A stretch of 64,000 nucleotides of DNA from Tetrastigma voinierianum (lineage: Eukaryota; Streptophyta; Magnoliopsida; Vitales; Vitaceae): NCBI GenBank assembly GCA_016808115.1, contig JAEQBH010000193.1, positions 1,364,001-1,428,000 on the forward strand. The letters are read 5' to 3'. The notes under the pieces are model-generated. The model did no database searches. It saw only the letters and a program-made list of their open reading frames with translations, and was not told the origin of the DNA. A program made the translations under genes and the position numbers. Numbering within the stretch: position 1 is the stretch's first letter; every line of letters starts with the position of its first letter. Positions 44,678 to 56,450 of the stretch are shown here, in pieces.

Positions 44678-47117
44678 TGTGACACCCCAGGAAACCGGGG
44701 TCAGGTCGATACCTTGACACAGGAACTTTGTGTGTCTCATATCATTAGACCCATTACTTGAGTAAATGACCCGATAGGACTATCATCGTGCTAGTCCATA
44801 CGATTTACAAGACCATACATTTCTATAGACTTAAGATTTACTACATCACTCTTAATACAAAGCATATATTAAAACTAGTTCATTCTAATATATACATAAA
44901 ACAAGAATCAAGGCCTGATCAGGCCCGGCCGTAATCGGCCTCTAGGGGCGCCATGCACTTTATGCATCTGTGTACAAGGGGTCAGTGGCAGGAGAGCTAA
45001 TGCAGTAGAGATAAATCCTACAAGGGCTATTTCCCACCCTAGGTACTTTATACGAAATGATCATTTGCGAGTGAACCCGACAACGATCAGTCTTGCTCTG
45101 TGTTTTCCTATCCTTGAAAAAATCTACATGCATGTAGCCAGAGGCGACACTTTCTACATACCCCAAAATGCGGGGTCCAACCTCGACCCACCGCAGTCTG
45201 AGATGCCCGGTGGGAAGTCAATGCTGGGTGATCCAGGCTCCCATCTCACAACCCGTAGTCTATGTGATGTTTATTTAATGCAGTTTAGTGTCTTTTTGGG
45301 CAACAAAACTTTTCGAGGTCTCTTAGCGGATCTTACACCCTCAGACATTTTTGGACTTTCAGAGTGGATACAGCATCTAACCGAGGTTTCGGGCTTATCA
45401 CTGAGGGGGGTATCTATCTACTTACTGCCTTGAGCCGCATTTCATTTTCCATTTTATTTAACCTTGTGGAACTCAATTGGACTTAAGTCCCATTCCCGAA
45501 GCTCACACGTTCAACACCGAATGCGATTACCCAATCAGGTACCATGAACACACTTTCATGTAATGTGGTGTTACCGCACACGTTCTGGTAATTTGTGCCC
45601 TTGCACTTTCGAACCCATGACCAATGTATGAAGACCTCTACATGGACATTCTACACCATGCACTATGTGTGTGCTATGAACACTCATGTCTAATACACCT
45701 GACATTTCATATATTTAACATACATGCGGTCCATGTTAATACCACATATTAAAAATCGTACATCACATAAGCATGCACTACATCTTTTCTATCGTCGAGT
45801 TCATTCATGTCGGCATCCGTTATAAACATGTAACAAAATAATTCCAACCATTACTTAGGCCAAGTAATGTCTGCTACAATTCATGTTCTTGGGCCGAGAC
45901 TTTGTGTATTTTAGTCCTTCTGACCGCATATAATTATTTCATCTTTATGCATAAATTTTACATGTTTTAACATCTCATTGAATTCTATTATATGCCACAC
46001 GACCATTCACGGCCATAAATCGTGTGCTTGGCCTAAGGAATAATCTGGACTTAGTCTAGAAAGTCCAGTTTTTGTAAATACCACACAAAACATCCGCACT
46101 TTAATTCCTTGCTCGGGCCGTATACGGTCAAGCATTTTGATTTATAAGCCCAGGTTAAAGCCCGAGTTAGGCCGGAGCCAGTTTGCGCCAACAGGTCAGT
46201 GACCCAGCTGTGTTTCAGTCTACATTTTGGCTGAGAACTTTTTATCTTATTAAATTCTAGAACTGGCGACTTTTAGTAGAATTAAAACAAATCAGGTCGG
46301 ACGAGAAAGTTATGGCCAGTGAAGTTGACGCTGGGTCCACAGGTGTGGAAATTTTGGCACACCGTTTGCCGTGCGCTTTCGGGGTTTGCCGTCAGAGCTA
46401 CAGTCAATGACCTGGGGTCATTAAATAAGCGAGTGCTTTGGCCATCACACGATCACAAACAAACCACCATGACATCAAATTCGCTGGAAAACCGGAATGA
46501 AACCCGTGAGCCATTACAGGCCCCTAGGCGTCAAACAACTAGAGTAGGAGAAACCTACCTCTTGTAGCGCGATTCGGGTTCTTTGCACGTGGGGTGCTCC
46601 AGCCTGCGCAACACTCCTTCCTCTTCCTCTTTCTTTTTCCTCTTTTCCTCCCCCTTTCCTCTTCTCTTTCATGCTTTCCTTTTCTCCCTCTCCTTTCCTC
46701 CCTTCCTCCTTCCACTTTCCTCCATTTCCCTTTCCTCCTCTTGCTTTTCCCTTCACCTCTCCCTCCTTGCTTTGCTCCCACGGACTAAAGCTACTCTTTA
46801 TGCGAAATAGGCTGCCCATGCCTATGTTATAGCCTTCATGGTGAGCATGCATCGACACATGGCTCGCCATTGTGTCATCCACATGTTTCGCCATGTATTA
46901 CTTGACTCGCAGATTTTCTGAAATCATTGAAATTGACTATCTCGGAATTCAGCGAAATTGGTAGGTAACTAATTTTCACGAGGCGATTCCAGCGATTGCA
47001 ATCCGTTTTGTCATCAGAATCTGAAAATTCGACTTTTCTCCAAACTATTTCGGTAAATTATCGTTTTGCCCCCTTTTTATCTAAAATTTTAAAATTAAAA
47101 ATTTCACGGGTTTTACA
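44678..47117 (-). repeat. 5' LTR of element E
   Basis: The 2440-bp partner of 38272-40873 starts TGTGACACCCC and ends CACGGGTTTTACA. The pyrimidine-rich block is at about 46612-46785 and gives rise to spurious Phe/Leu/Ser-rich and Lys/Gly/Glu-rich frames. Confidence 0.88.
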
Positions 47118-47923
47118 ATTTGATGTTATTGATGTGAATTAAATAACATGTGGCATGTATGTAAATTTTGTTAATATATGTGTAAGTGATATATTGGCAT
47201 GTGTGGTTTGGAAATGGCATAATGCATTTCATATGCACCGGGGCAACCTAGAAAATTAGGTATGAGTGCATGGCATGAAAGAAATAAAAAGGAGGTTTTT
47301 CTCGCATTGGCTTAGGCATGCGTGAGGGAGTCGGTGAGGACTCGAGACATGGGATTGGGTATGTAGACATTCAAGTAGGATCATGTATTTGCTTGAGTGT
47401 GTGTTTATGTTGGATCATTGCATGTGCACTTAGGTGGGGAGTAACCCACATGTAGGAGATTTTACTCTTGGGCATTGGTGCTACTGTCGGATCGATGATT
47501 TGGATCGAGAGCGTCGAAGACGGCGCTCTTTAGGAGTGACTTTTAGAAAGCGGGTTATTAACTTTGATATTTTAGTATTCGTTTTGTAGAACATGTATTA
47601 AAACTTTAAATTTTGATATGTTTTGGTTAAAGTATTGTAATAACTCTTATAACTATTGGTAAATAATTGATGTAATTTTGTAGTGTGTGCATGGCCCCAG
47701 TAGCGTTTACTCATTTTTAGTATGTGGACCCGGTGCTGGTCTTTGTAAAATATTAGGACGAGGTTGCCATGTGATTGGGACGAAGTTGCATTTTGGTGGG
47801 GTTCCCGTACAAAGGAGACTACAAAGGAGACTCGCCAATTTTCAAGGAGAGGCTCAAGTTACCCGACATCCGTGAATATTCCGCTGCCGATGGTCACAAC
47901 GAGACACCCCATGCAAGGCCACA
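47118..47923 (+). repeat. LTR of element D, second part
   Basis: This resumes D's LTR after E and resembles the second half of the C LTRs (GCATAATGCATTTCATATGC-like stretch near 47217, then the CTCGAGACATGGGATT stretch). It ends near GGCCACA. Confidence 0.65.
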
Positions 47924-48349
47924 AATTGTATCGAGCTAAGGTAAACGACACTGGGAGCACTGCAGTGTAGAGTTAGGTATACGACATACCTGTGGCTCGA
48001 GGGACTCGGCCAGTTATGGTCATAAGGTGTAAGAGCATCGTAGATCGATATAGTTTCACATGTTGGATACTAAGGTTATACTAGTACTAAGAAGTTAAAG
48101 TATACGGGTTTACCGCTGACTCGATGGGAAACTGCAGATCATGCATCCTTGTGTATTCGATGAATTAAATGTGATGTGATCGATTGTACAGATATGTGAT
48201 TTGATGTGTATAACATGAGCGATGTGATCATGTGTCAGAGAATGTGTGATTTGTATGCTTCGCTAGTAAAGATAGGAGAAAACGTATGGAACACTAGGGT
48301 CTGAGAAAATATAACATTAGTGTTCAAGAATTTTTGGCAAATGGTCCAG

Positions 48350-48352
<3 letters not shown>

Positions 48353-48394
<42 letters not shown>

Positions 48395-48407
48395 TAGAGC
48401 AGCAGAG

Positions 48408-48434
<27 letters not shown>
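48353..48434. repeat. Interrupted (TA)n microsatellite in leader of D
   Basis: Two TA runs are split by GATAGAGCAGCAGAG. They lie in the leader of D, comparable to the TA run in the leader of C. Confidence 0.93.
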
Positions 48435-48441
<7 letters not shown>

Positions 48442-48779
48442 TAGACAAGAGTTCCAATTAACATAACAGATTGTGTTGTGGAAACTCAAATTTTTTTCCG
48501 CTTTTTTCACAAGAAAGGGTTAAAATTTAATCTCCTATAAAAATTTTAAGTCAGATGGCAATGGTCTAGTTACATTACATTTACGGAGTAGCAAGGAGGC
48601 TACCGGAGATGAAAAAATCGATGATATTAGGCTTCTTTCATTTACAGGTAAATCGAAGAAAATAAATAAAAATAAATTTTATCAAATTTATTTTTTGTTC
48701 TAGTAATGGAAAATAAAAAAAATAAATTTTTTTTTTTTTGGGGTATTCCAATAGGTGAACAAATGAGAAAAAAAAAAAG

Positions 48780-48950
48780 AGCAGACTGATGGGCTATCGC
48801 CATCTGGTGCTCACGACATAAATGGATCAGATCAGTGACACAAAGGCGCCTGGGAACAGCCGCAGGGCCACGACACGGCCGCCTCTGCCACCCACATTCG
48901 CCTGGCGCCTGGCCACGATACGACCAGACACGGGCTACGACACGCAGTCG
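48780..48950. other. GC-rich leader end of D with decayed palindrome words
   Basis: CACGACAC, CACGATACGAC and CTACGACACG recall the palindrome clusters of C and B, but no perfect dyad remains. The boundary with G lies near the right end. Confidence 0.35.
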
Positions 48951-49427
48951 AACATCAGCCCTCCTTCAAACCCGTAAAAACGTAAGAAGTCTCCCAGAAA
49001 GGCTGGCGATCAGGAAGCACAAACTCCTTCAAGCCAAAGCTATTTGAGAAGTAGAATACCCTGACTGGTTGGCTAATGTAGTCCTCGCCAAAAGGCAACG
49101 AAAATGGCGACTCGCACGATTTCACCGATGTCAGCAGCCCGCTCTAAAGGACAGCTTTCCCATACCCCTGACGACCTTATGCGGATGCCGCGCCTAGTCA
49201 CGAGCCTTCCCGCCATGGACGCCGAGATATAACCAGATCAGAATGGACCTAAGTGACTAAGAGAAGACCTCATTTGTGACTAGGCAGGTACTTCATCGCT
49301 ACCGTGTGACGCCTTTGGTCAAGAACGCCTGTGGCCACTTATCGAGGTCGGGTGAACAAAATGTCTGTGGGGCGATTGGAGCATCTGAGGTATATATAGA
49401 TGCCATGCTGATTCGTACACAAGATGG
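48950..49427 (+). pseudogene. Tat-lineage reverse transcriptase, first part
   Basis: Translation pieces read FKPVKT, then SPERLAIRKHKLLQA, then EVEYPDWLANVVLAK-like, RYNQIRMDLSD.EKTSFVT and EVYIDAMLI. These match the Tat RT order (FKPVRQK..., WLANVVLVKK.NGKWR, GYNQI.M...DEEKT.F.T, EVYVDDMLVKS). The catalytic YVDD reads YIDA, so the second Asp is lost. Frameshifts are also present. Element F interrupts right after this motif. Confidence 0.72.
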
Positions 49428-50690
49428 TGATCCGAAATCAAACAAAATTTGTATCCTAAATTCTCCTATTGTCGTAGCAGTTACTACAAGATAACTGGTC
49501 TAGGTCAAACACGTGGATGGGTTTTTCTCGTTCAAATGACTTACAAGGATATTCAAAACGGTGAATTTCACTTGGATTTCAAGGCTTGCAAAAACAGGAG
49601 CTGGACGGTGCATTAAAAATAAAATAAGTAAAGAAAAAGTAAAAATAAACCCCTTGAAGTGTCTGCCACTGGTTTGGTGGTTTTGCAAGTAACAAACATG
49701 TCCCTGTCTTTTCTCAAGGCTGGGAGGATGACATATAGTCATTTCGAACCTGGGATCTTCATTTAGCTTTAAAACCTAGACCCTAAGAGTTTTCCTTGAA
49801 AGATCATTTGATTAGGCATAAATATCCCAGCAATGAAAACACATCTCAAAAAACACAAACTTGCCGATAACTAATAAGACAACTGATTGGTCTCGTGGAT
49901 CTAGTGAAAGTATCCACCGAACCCAAAAGCTTGCCAACACACATTAGGGAGAGCATGCTAAGAGATTTGTGAACCTAAGGTGAGAAGCAGAGGCACAAAT
50001 ACCCTTAAATACATACATGAAGAGCATGAGAACATGCAGCTTACCTCAAACCGTTGTTCGCAGGCCTCCTCTCGTATGAGGAGAGGTCTAACCGAACCAT
50101 CCTCTCTAAGTCAGCTATCCTCAAAGGAGGTTTTGGTAAACAGAAAGGAGAGAAAGGAAAGAAAATGGAGAAAGGAAGTCATGGAACCCGCCACCCCTCG
50201 CTCTCTATCAAGCCGAATTGATCGGGATTCAAAGTTTGTACAAACTGAGTATTTATACAGATACCAATGTAAGGGAAGCTACAAAAACCAAAATCTAAGG
50301 TTATTACTGTGGGTAAATTGGAAAACCAAACAGTGCAAACAAAAGACAACAAGAAAGCAAAGAACTAGCAAAGATGATAAACAAATATCGAGAGGTGAAT
50401 ATGGTCATAGCAGATGCAAATTTCAAGAATGCTCCATTTTTTTTCACTTTTTGCTCTTCTTTCCTTCTGGGATCTGATCTACAACGATGAGTTTGACTCT
50501 AATTCTTCGTGCTTGGATCGATCAATAATTCTGCATAATTAGTCGCAAAACCGCAAAATTTTGCCACAAATGCGATCAAGAAAATAAGAGGGACCTTAAT
50601 GTGCAAATCTAACATTGTAATGATTAGTACACAAAAAGCACTCAAAACCTAAAATAAACAGGTTCAAAATAGCACTGGGCACCAATCACA
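49428..50690 (-). repeat. 3' LTR of element F
   Basis: Pairs with 54009-55269, for example GATCCGAAATCAA, GGAGAGCATGCT, AACATGCAGCTTACCTCAAA and AAATTTCAAGAATGCTCCAT. The two copies differ by scattered changes and indels. Confidence 0.85.
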
Positions 50691-53100
50691 CTCCCTCAAC
50701 CTACACATCTAGTCCCTGAAGAATGAAAGAAAGAAAGAAAGAGAGAGCACAGCCAAAAACAAAATCAAAATTATGTTCACAAAAAATATATTTCAAAGGT
50801 CAGGAATGAGTAATGCCTAACTGATGAGACCACCTAAAACCCGCCCAATAACTATCTCGAGAGAATGAATACCATACAAAATTGAGTATCAAAAGAGCCT
50901 CCTTCTCAAAGACTCAACCAGGAACTTCCACCAAAATCTAAGTGTTTGTTTGATCAGCTTTCAACAATAAACTGCCAAGCTGCACTCTCCCCCCAACCAA
51001 GCTACTGCCTCCACCTAGGACACTAACCAACCTAAATAGATTAGGACCCACTCTTATTTCACAACTTCAGGTTGTGTGGGTGCAATGTCGAGAACTCCGC
51101 CACCAAAGTCCATGTAATCCAGGGATCCACCGATGACTCCCAACCAATTAAGGCTTAGGCATCAAGTTAAGTCATATGGTTCGACCACTAACTCTTCAGG
51201 TTTCACCCCGGACTCCGAATGAATTCGAAACTCCATCACCTACAACTCACTAAACTCCACCTATCCACTGCAAAGGAAAGCACTCCAAGTTTCCGGTGGG
51301 TTCCCAACCGCCGGCTTAGGCACCCAAGTTTTAAAGGTTCACCATACCCTCGACCGTGCTCTAAGCCTCAAGGCAAAGCGTTGCAATTTTCTTTCTTTTC
51401 TTTTTCTTTTCTTTTTTCTTTTTCTTCTTATTTTCTGGGAGAGACACATCGCCTTTTTTCATGGGGGTCCTTAACCTATTAAAGGTAGTCAACGAAACTA
51501 GGGCAGGTTTTGCAAAGCTTTGGAGGTAGGCAGTTTTTCAGCCTATTGTTGAAACCTAATGTGCATAATGTGTGGTTAGCTAAAGGTGGAAGAAAAATGG
51601 TCGAAAGCAACAAGAGTTCAACTTATTATCCACTCAGCTAAGCATGGAACCAATCTAACATCAATAGAATTGGACAAAGTTTCAATTTTTCCAACTCGCA
51701 GTTAGTCATAACTGTAAAAATGAAAATGGGTAAGTATTTTTGAAAAGTGTCGATAAGATAATAAATCTTCTCACAAAAGATCAACCAAGAAGCCACCGAA
51801 CATCAAAATGCTTGCTTCAAAATAAAAACAGTTAATGCCATTTTCCTTTCGCTAACTTTCCTCAACCAATGTCACATTATCCGTGAATGGTCTCTGATTG
51901 GAAAAAGTTGTAGAAGGAAGTGTTACCTCGATGATATGTGTTCTTCGTTGATTAGAGACTTGCAAGTTTTCCATCGACACGTTATTCACTCCATTTAGTT
52001 TCAAATAAAACAAGCTAGAGAAGAAAATAGAGGAAAAATGACCGCTGGAGCATTTTGAAAATTTAAAAACTTCATAATACCTCAAAAGTATTCCTTTCTT
52101 GGTGATATATTCGATTCTACACTCTCTAAGATTTCCAACTACCAAAACGCCTAAACTGAGTTCTGATGAAAAGCTACGATGAAACAGGGTCATGACTCGT
52201 GTGTCGCGAATTTTCGCAACCTACAAAATTCGCTGCCACAGACCCCGCGAAATTTCAAGTTGCGAAATTTCTAGTGCGAATTTTTTTTTTTTTTGTTTCA
52301 AAAAAAAAAAATTTTAATTTTTTTTAAAATATATATATATGAGAGAAATTATATATATATATATAAAATAATAATAATAATAATATATATATATATATCA
52401 TATATGACAAAATAAATAAGATGCTGGAGGAGAAAACAAGAATCGCACTATCATAAGAAGGCGACTTTCATAGGTTGTGGTTCTCTTCAGGTATTTCGCT
52501 TTCCGTCCAAAAATTAAGCAAACCCGCAAAATAAACACGTAAAAAAATTAAGAAAAATTGTATAAAATTGAAAATTAAGCTGCACACAAAGATTCAATTC
52601 AAAATTGTGAGAAAATATAAGAAGAAAATTAAAGAAACCAAAATAAACTAAAATAAAACAAAATAAAATAAGAAAGATGAAAACAAAAGCTGGGGGAGAC
52701 TGAAAGCACCCCAAACCCGCTCCTCAAGCCTGAGGTCAGTTGAACCGGCGAGTTTAGGAATGCCGAGGTTCTGGGTGTTCCAACCGAACCAAGACTCGAA
52801 CCAACCGTCGTGCTACGAACGTAGGGCAACCGCTTCAGGTCTCTTGATGCAGTGGCAAGAGGCCCCCACCAGCTGGCCACTCTCAATTTCGACATTTTCG
52901 TTATCAGTGAAGATGGACTCAATAGCATGCGCTGGGAGCAGGTGCTTTAGGCTCGAGTGTGCCAGCATGACATACACCGTATACACTAAATCAAGAGAAA
53001 GCGGTGTAAATCGGTGGCTCGCTCTTCCACCACATCCTCACTCCATTCTCCTCATTCAACATCTGGGAGTTCTTTTCCCACGTGGCAAACAACACCAATA
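50691..53100 (-). other. Internal region of F without recognisable genes
   Basis: This is low-coding sequence with a poly-pyrimidine stretch near 51390-51430 and AT-rich low complexity at 52280-52400 (poly-A/T, TA and AAT runs). Short open frames here look fortuitous. Confidence 0.5.
52280..52400. repeat. AT-rich low-complexity stretch in F
   Basis: Poly-T, poly-A, (TA)n and (AAT)n runs follow one another. There is no coding potential. Confidence 0.9.
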
Positions 53101-53139
53101 GTCAGGATCTCGCATAACCCTCGAATGTTCAGCCAAAAA

Positions 53140-53610
53140 TCTTTCTATCACCCTTCGTAGCTCCTCGTCGACACCCGCTTCCTCTACTTCATGGTGTCAC
53201 TCAAGCACACTTTCTCTGGACTCTCTTCCTCTGGATGAACATACTGATTGGTGAGCTTTGAGATGGATTGCTGCAGGATGTCAATTTTCTGATCAAGGTC
53301 ACTTTGAAGCACATCCAAATTTTTGTTCAGAGAGATTTCCACAGTTCAAATTCTTTGACTTAATCTGCGGCATCAACTTTCCGCTTCCACAACATCACCC
53401 ACCTAAGGCCCAGAATCGCTTGCTCAACTAGGAGATTGGCCGTGGTGGCTGAGGTCAGACAAAGAGGCATACCGTGGATGCGGAGGAGGTGCATACCGCG
53501 AAGGTCTCGTTCCCATGAGGAGCTCAGGTGGGTTACCCCAACTAGGGTCAGGCATTGCCAAATGGTGCATTAGTTGCGGAAACACTGCATTAGGGTGCAC
53601 CCATCCATTG
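53140..53610 (-). pseudogene. Gag-like remnant of element F
   Basis: The minus strand encodes a Pro-rich piece (PSWGNPPELLMGTRPSRYA, about 53560-53470) followed by a helical piece LDQKIDILQQSISKLTNQY (about 53310-53240) and an acidic tail. A Q.IDNLQ.SIS.LTNQ string after Pro-rich sequence is familiar from Gag-like products of large plant LTR elements. No zinc knuckle or pol follows, so the element is probably non-autonomous. Confidence 0.5.
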
Positions 53611-54008
53611 GTTTCTATAGTCCTTCATGACCTATATGTATTAGGATTCCTCCCCAAGGGTTAGATTATGCCAAGGAAGTTCCTCAGAATCCCCCAGCTG
53701 ACACGTATGCCCTAAGGTTTTCTTTCACCGAATACTCATCGTATTGCTCTCCTCTTCCATTCGTCAAGATTAAGCTCCATCGAACATGGATTCTCAAGAA
53801 GAAAACAGGCAACACAAGCTCTGGCTACTGTAAAACAACTTGTCGGCACTTTTTTTTTTTTTTGAAATGAATATAAAAAACTGACAAAGAGAATGTAAAG
53901 AAATTATATCAATACTTCAGATGAGGATCATTGTATGTTCCATACCGTCAAATGCACTTAGGCACCATCCCCTAAGAACAATACCATTTGACTGCGGCCA
54001 CAAGCAGG

Positions 54009-55269
54009 TGATCCGAAATCAACAAAATTTGTATCCTAAATTCTCACCGGTCGTAGAGCAAAGCTACCGCAAGATAGCTGCCTCTGTGGTCAATGTGACG
54101 GGTTTTCACTTAAATGACTTACAAAGGATATTCAAAATCGTGAATTTCAATTCTGGATTTCCCCCTGCCTTCGTGTAAAAACAGGGAGTCGGGATGGTGC
54201 GCATTAAAAATAAAATAAGTAAAGAAAACGTAAAATAGAACCTGAAGTGCTCCGGCCATCGGGTTTAGTGGTTTTAAGGCAACAAACACAAGCCCTCTCT
54301 GGCCTTTTCTCGGCTATTCATGAGGATGACATATGTCATTTCCCCTAACTCGATCTTCATTTACCTTTAAACCTAGACCCTAAGAGCTTCCTTGTAAAAG
54401 ACATGGCATTTGATTAGCATAAATGCTCCAAGAATGAAAACACATCTCAAAACACTACCCTACGATAACTAATGAGACAACTAATCGTGCCTCGGGATCT
54501 AGTGAAAGTATCCACTGAACCCAAAAAGCTTGCCAAATACACATTCGGGAGAGCATGCTTAAGAGATTTTAACCTAAGGTGAGAAGCAGGGGCGCAAATA
54601 CCCTTAAATACATACATGAAGAGCATGAGAACATGCAGCTTACCTCAAAACCGTTGCCTAGTAGCCCTCCTCTTCAAGGAGGAAGAGGTCTAGCCAACCA
54701 TCCTTTGAGTTGTCATCCTTAGAGGAGTGTTTGGTAGCCGAGAAAGTGAGAGAAAAGGAAAGAAAATGGAGAAATGGCCGCTGAAACCGCCGCCCCTCGG
54801 TTCTCTATCACGACCACACGACCAAAGTTTGCAATGCATCGAGGCTTATATGTATGCTCAGTTACAAAACCAAAATCTAAAGCTATTATAGGTAAATCTG
54901 AAAAACCAAAACAAATGCAAACAGGCACAACGAAAAGCGTGAACTGGCAACCAGATGAACAAAGGGGGTCGAGAGGCAATAGTGCCGCAGATGCAAATTT
55001 CAAGAATGCTCCATTTTTCACTTCATTCTTTCTTCCTTCCGGGACTGATTCGCAACGATGAGTTTGACTCAATTCTTCTCGTGCTTCGATCGACCAATAC
55101 TCTTTGGCAGCATAATTAGCTCAAAACTCGCAAATCTCGCACAAAATGCGATCGCAAAATAAGAGGGACCTTAATGCAAATCCCAAGTTAATTAGAATAA
55201 TTAATACACAAAGCACTCAAAACCCGAAATAAACAGTGGTTCAAGATAAGACTTTCAGCACCAATCACA
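54009..55269 (-). repeat. 5' LTR of element F
   Basis: Pairs with 49428-50690. On the minus strand it ends CGGATCA and is followed by CCTGCTTGTGGCC. I do not recognise a tRNA primer site there. Confidence 0.85.
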
Positions 55270-56450
55270 TGTCGGAAGTCAAGCATAACCTCCATCGCAG
55301 TTTCACTCACCGAAGTCGCTCAGCTCTCCTAAAGAACTATACATGAAGTTAAATCTAACTGCGCTGTAGTCTCAAATGGAAAATTTCGTTTATAGCGTCA
55401 ATAAACAGGAATAGAGGCAAAACCAGATAAGATAAAAGTCGTGATGGACATGACACTACCTTCAAACACCAAAGAAATTCAACATTTGACTAGAGAATAG
55501 TCAGTCCAGCCGTCAGATCTAGGATCCAACATTGGCGTCGAATTATCTCTTCGTGTTCAGCAGGCTTTCCACTAGACGCCCACGTGAAGAGGCGCTTCAA
55601 CGCTAAAAACTTACTCCAAGCTCTCCGTCCCGGTAAGCTCCTTCCAAGGAGAACTCATCTTTATTCGCCGCTTCTCGTATTTCAACTAGCGCGCCCGATC
55701 GTAGAGCGAGATAGAAATACAACAACCTGGCCTAGTACTACGCCCGAGCTCGAGAGGAGGGAGGAAAGGTATCCAAAGATGAGAAATTAATCCTAGCATT
55801 GGGGTAACCACCGCCGTAAGGCTTCACCATATTTCCAGTTCACACTATTGAAATCCCAACATAACACCCACGAGACGTGATATCAGACAAGCCGAGACCC
55901 TGGAAGACTAATAAATCTGGGTCATGAGCTCAATGAGTTCACATCGACACAACTAAGGACGCCTTAGTCATGATGTTTGGCATATTTCATCATGGAATTT
56001 ACCTCGAATACCCCTAAGACAAATTTCAACAAAACCACTAATTTACCAAAACTACTCAATTACGCCCGACTTACCTATCCGAGGTTGTCCCAGACGGGGC
56101 CAACAATTTCAAGGAGCGTGTGTGGGTCTAATCGACCCGATAGGGATTGACATGGAATGACGCACTGATTCGATTCCTCGCTTCCAATAACGAGGTCGAA
56201 ACACAAAGCCATAGTCGCCGACCTGCTCACCCATGGAAGCTGATCAATTGGAGACATGCAGTGATTCCCAGTTGGTGGTGGAACAGATAGAAGACTCCTA
56301 CGAAGCCAGGGGTGAAAAAATGATCCTTTACCTCAAAAAGGTACGAGAACTGTTTAAAAAGTTCACGTTCAGTCGTGCATGTCCCAAGAGCCAGAACACG
56401 AGCATCGCCCCGCAAAGCTAGCAACAACATCACGGGAGAATCTAGATAGA
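55270..56450 (+). pseudogene. Tat-lineage RT end and RNase H of G
   Basis: RT resumes with LYMKLNLT and GIEAKPDKIKVVMDM (about 55400-55460), matching the Tat RT thumb (MKLNP.KC, RGIEA.P.KI..I..M). The RT-RNase H connection follows near 55560-55930. The typical extra RNase H region of Tat elements is at about 56240-56430: SQLVVEQIEDSYEA and YLKKVRELFKKF, then P(K/R)SQN. Stops and shifts interrupt. Confidence 0.72.

Larger units (their letters stand above)
38272..47117 (-). mobile_element. Ty3/gypsy element E (pol-bearing, decayed), nested in D
   Basis: E has long LTRs (38272-40873 and 44678-47117), a degraded primer site, pol remnants in the order RT, RNase H, integrase on the minus strand, and a clear polypurine tract. 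It lies between ATTT on the left (38268-38271) and ATTT on the right (47118-47121), a target duplication of at least 4 bp whose fifth base is ambiguous. The internal region of 3.8 kb is too short for full gag plus pol; gag seems deleted. Confidence 0.85.
37214..48950 (+). mobile_element. Element D, 5' LTR and leader only, carrying nested E
   Basis: D's own sequence is 37214-38271 and 47118 to about 48950. The LTR starts TGTAAAACCCGGG inside the pararetrovirus-like frame and ends near 47923 (...GGCCACA). A degraded primer site (TTGTATCGAGC) and a leader like that of C follow. No gag, pol or 3' LTR of D is present. The sequence changes to a Tat-lineage RT around 48950, so D was truncated by deletion or rearrangement. 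Confidence 0.65.
49428..55269 (-). mobile_element. LTR element F nested in the RT of G
   Basis: Two direct repeats of about 1.26 kb (49428-50690 and 54009-55269) both start TGATCCGAAATC and end GCACCAATCACA or similar, with TG...CA termini. On the minus strand GGTTGAGGGAG precedes the LTR start TGTGATTGG, a plausible polypurine tract, so orientation is minus. The internal 3.3 kb has one gag-like remnant and no visible pol. The target duplication is not clear. G's RT reads on beyond 55269, which proves the nesting. Confidence 0.75.

Noticed and set aside
46514..46894. Lys/Gly/Glu-rich open frame resembling a nuclear basic protein
   Set aside because: It is the antisense reading of a pyrimidine-rich LTR block.
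49980..50477. 165-codon basic open frame in 49980-50477
   Set aside because: It lies inside an LTR of element F; the partner LTR does not keep the frame.
52760..53101. 113-codon open frame within element F
   Set aside because: No motif, opposite strand to the gag-like remnant, and flanked by low-complexity sequence; treated as chance.
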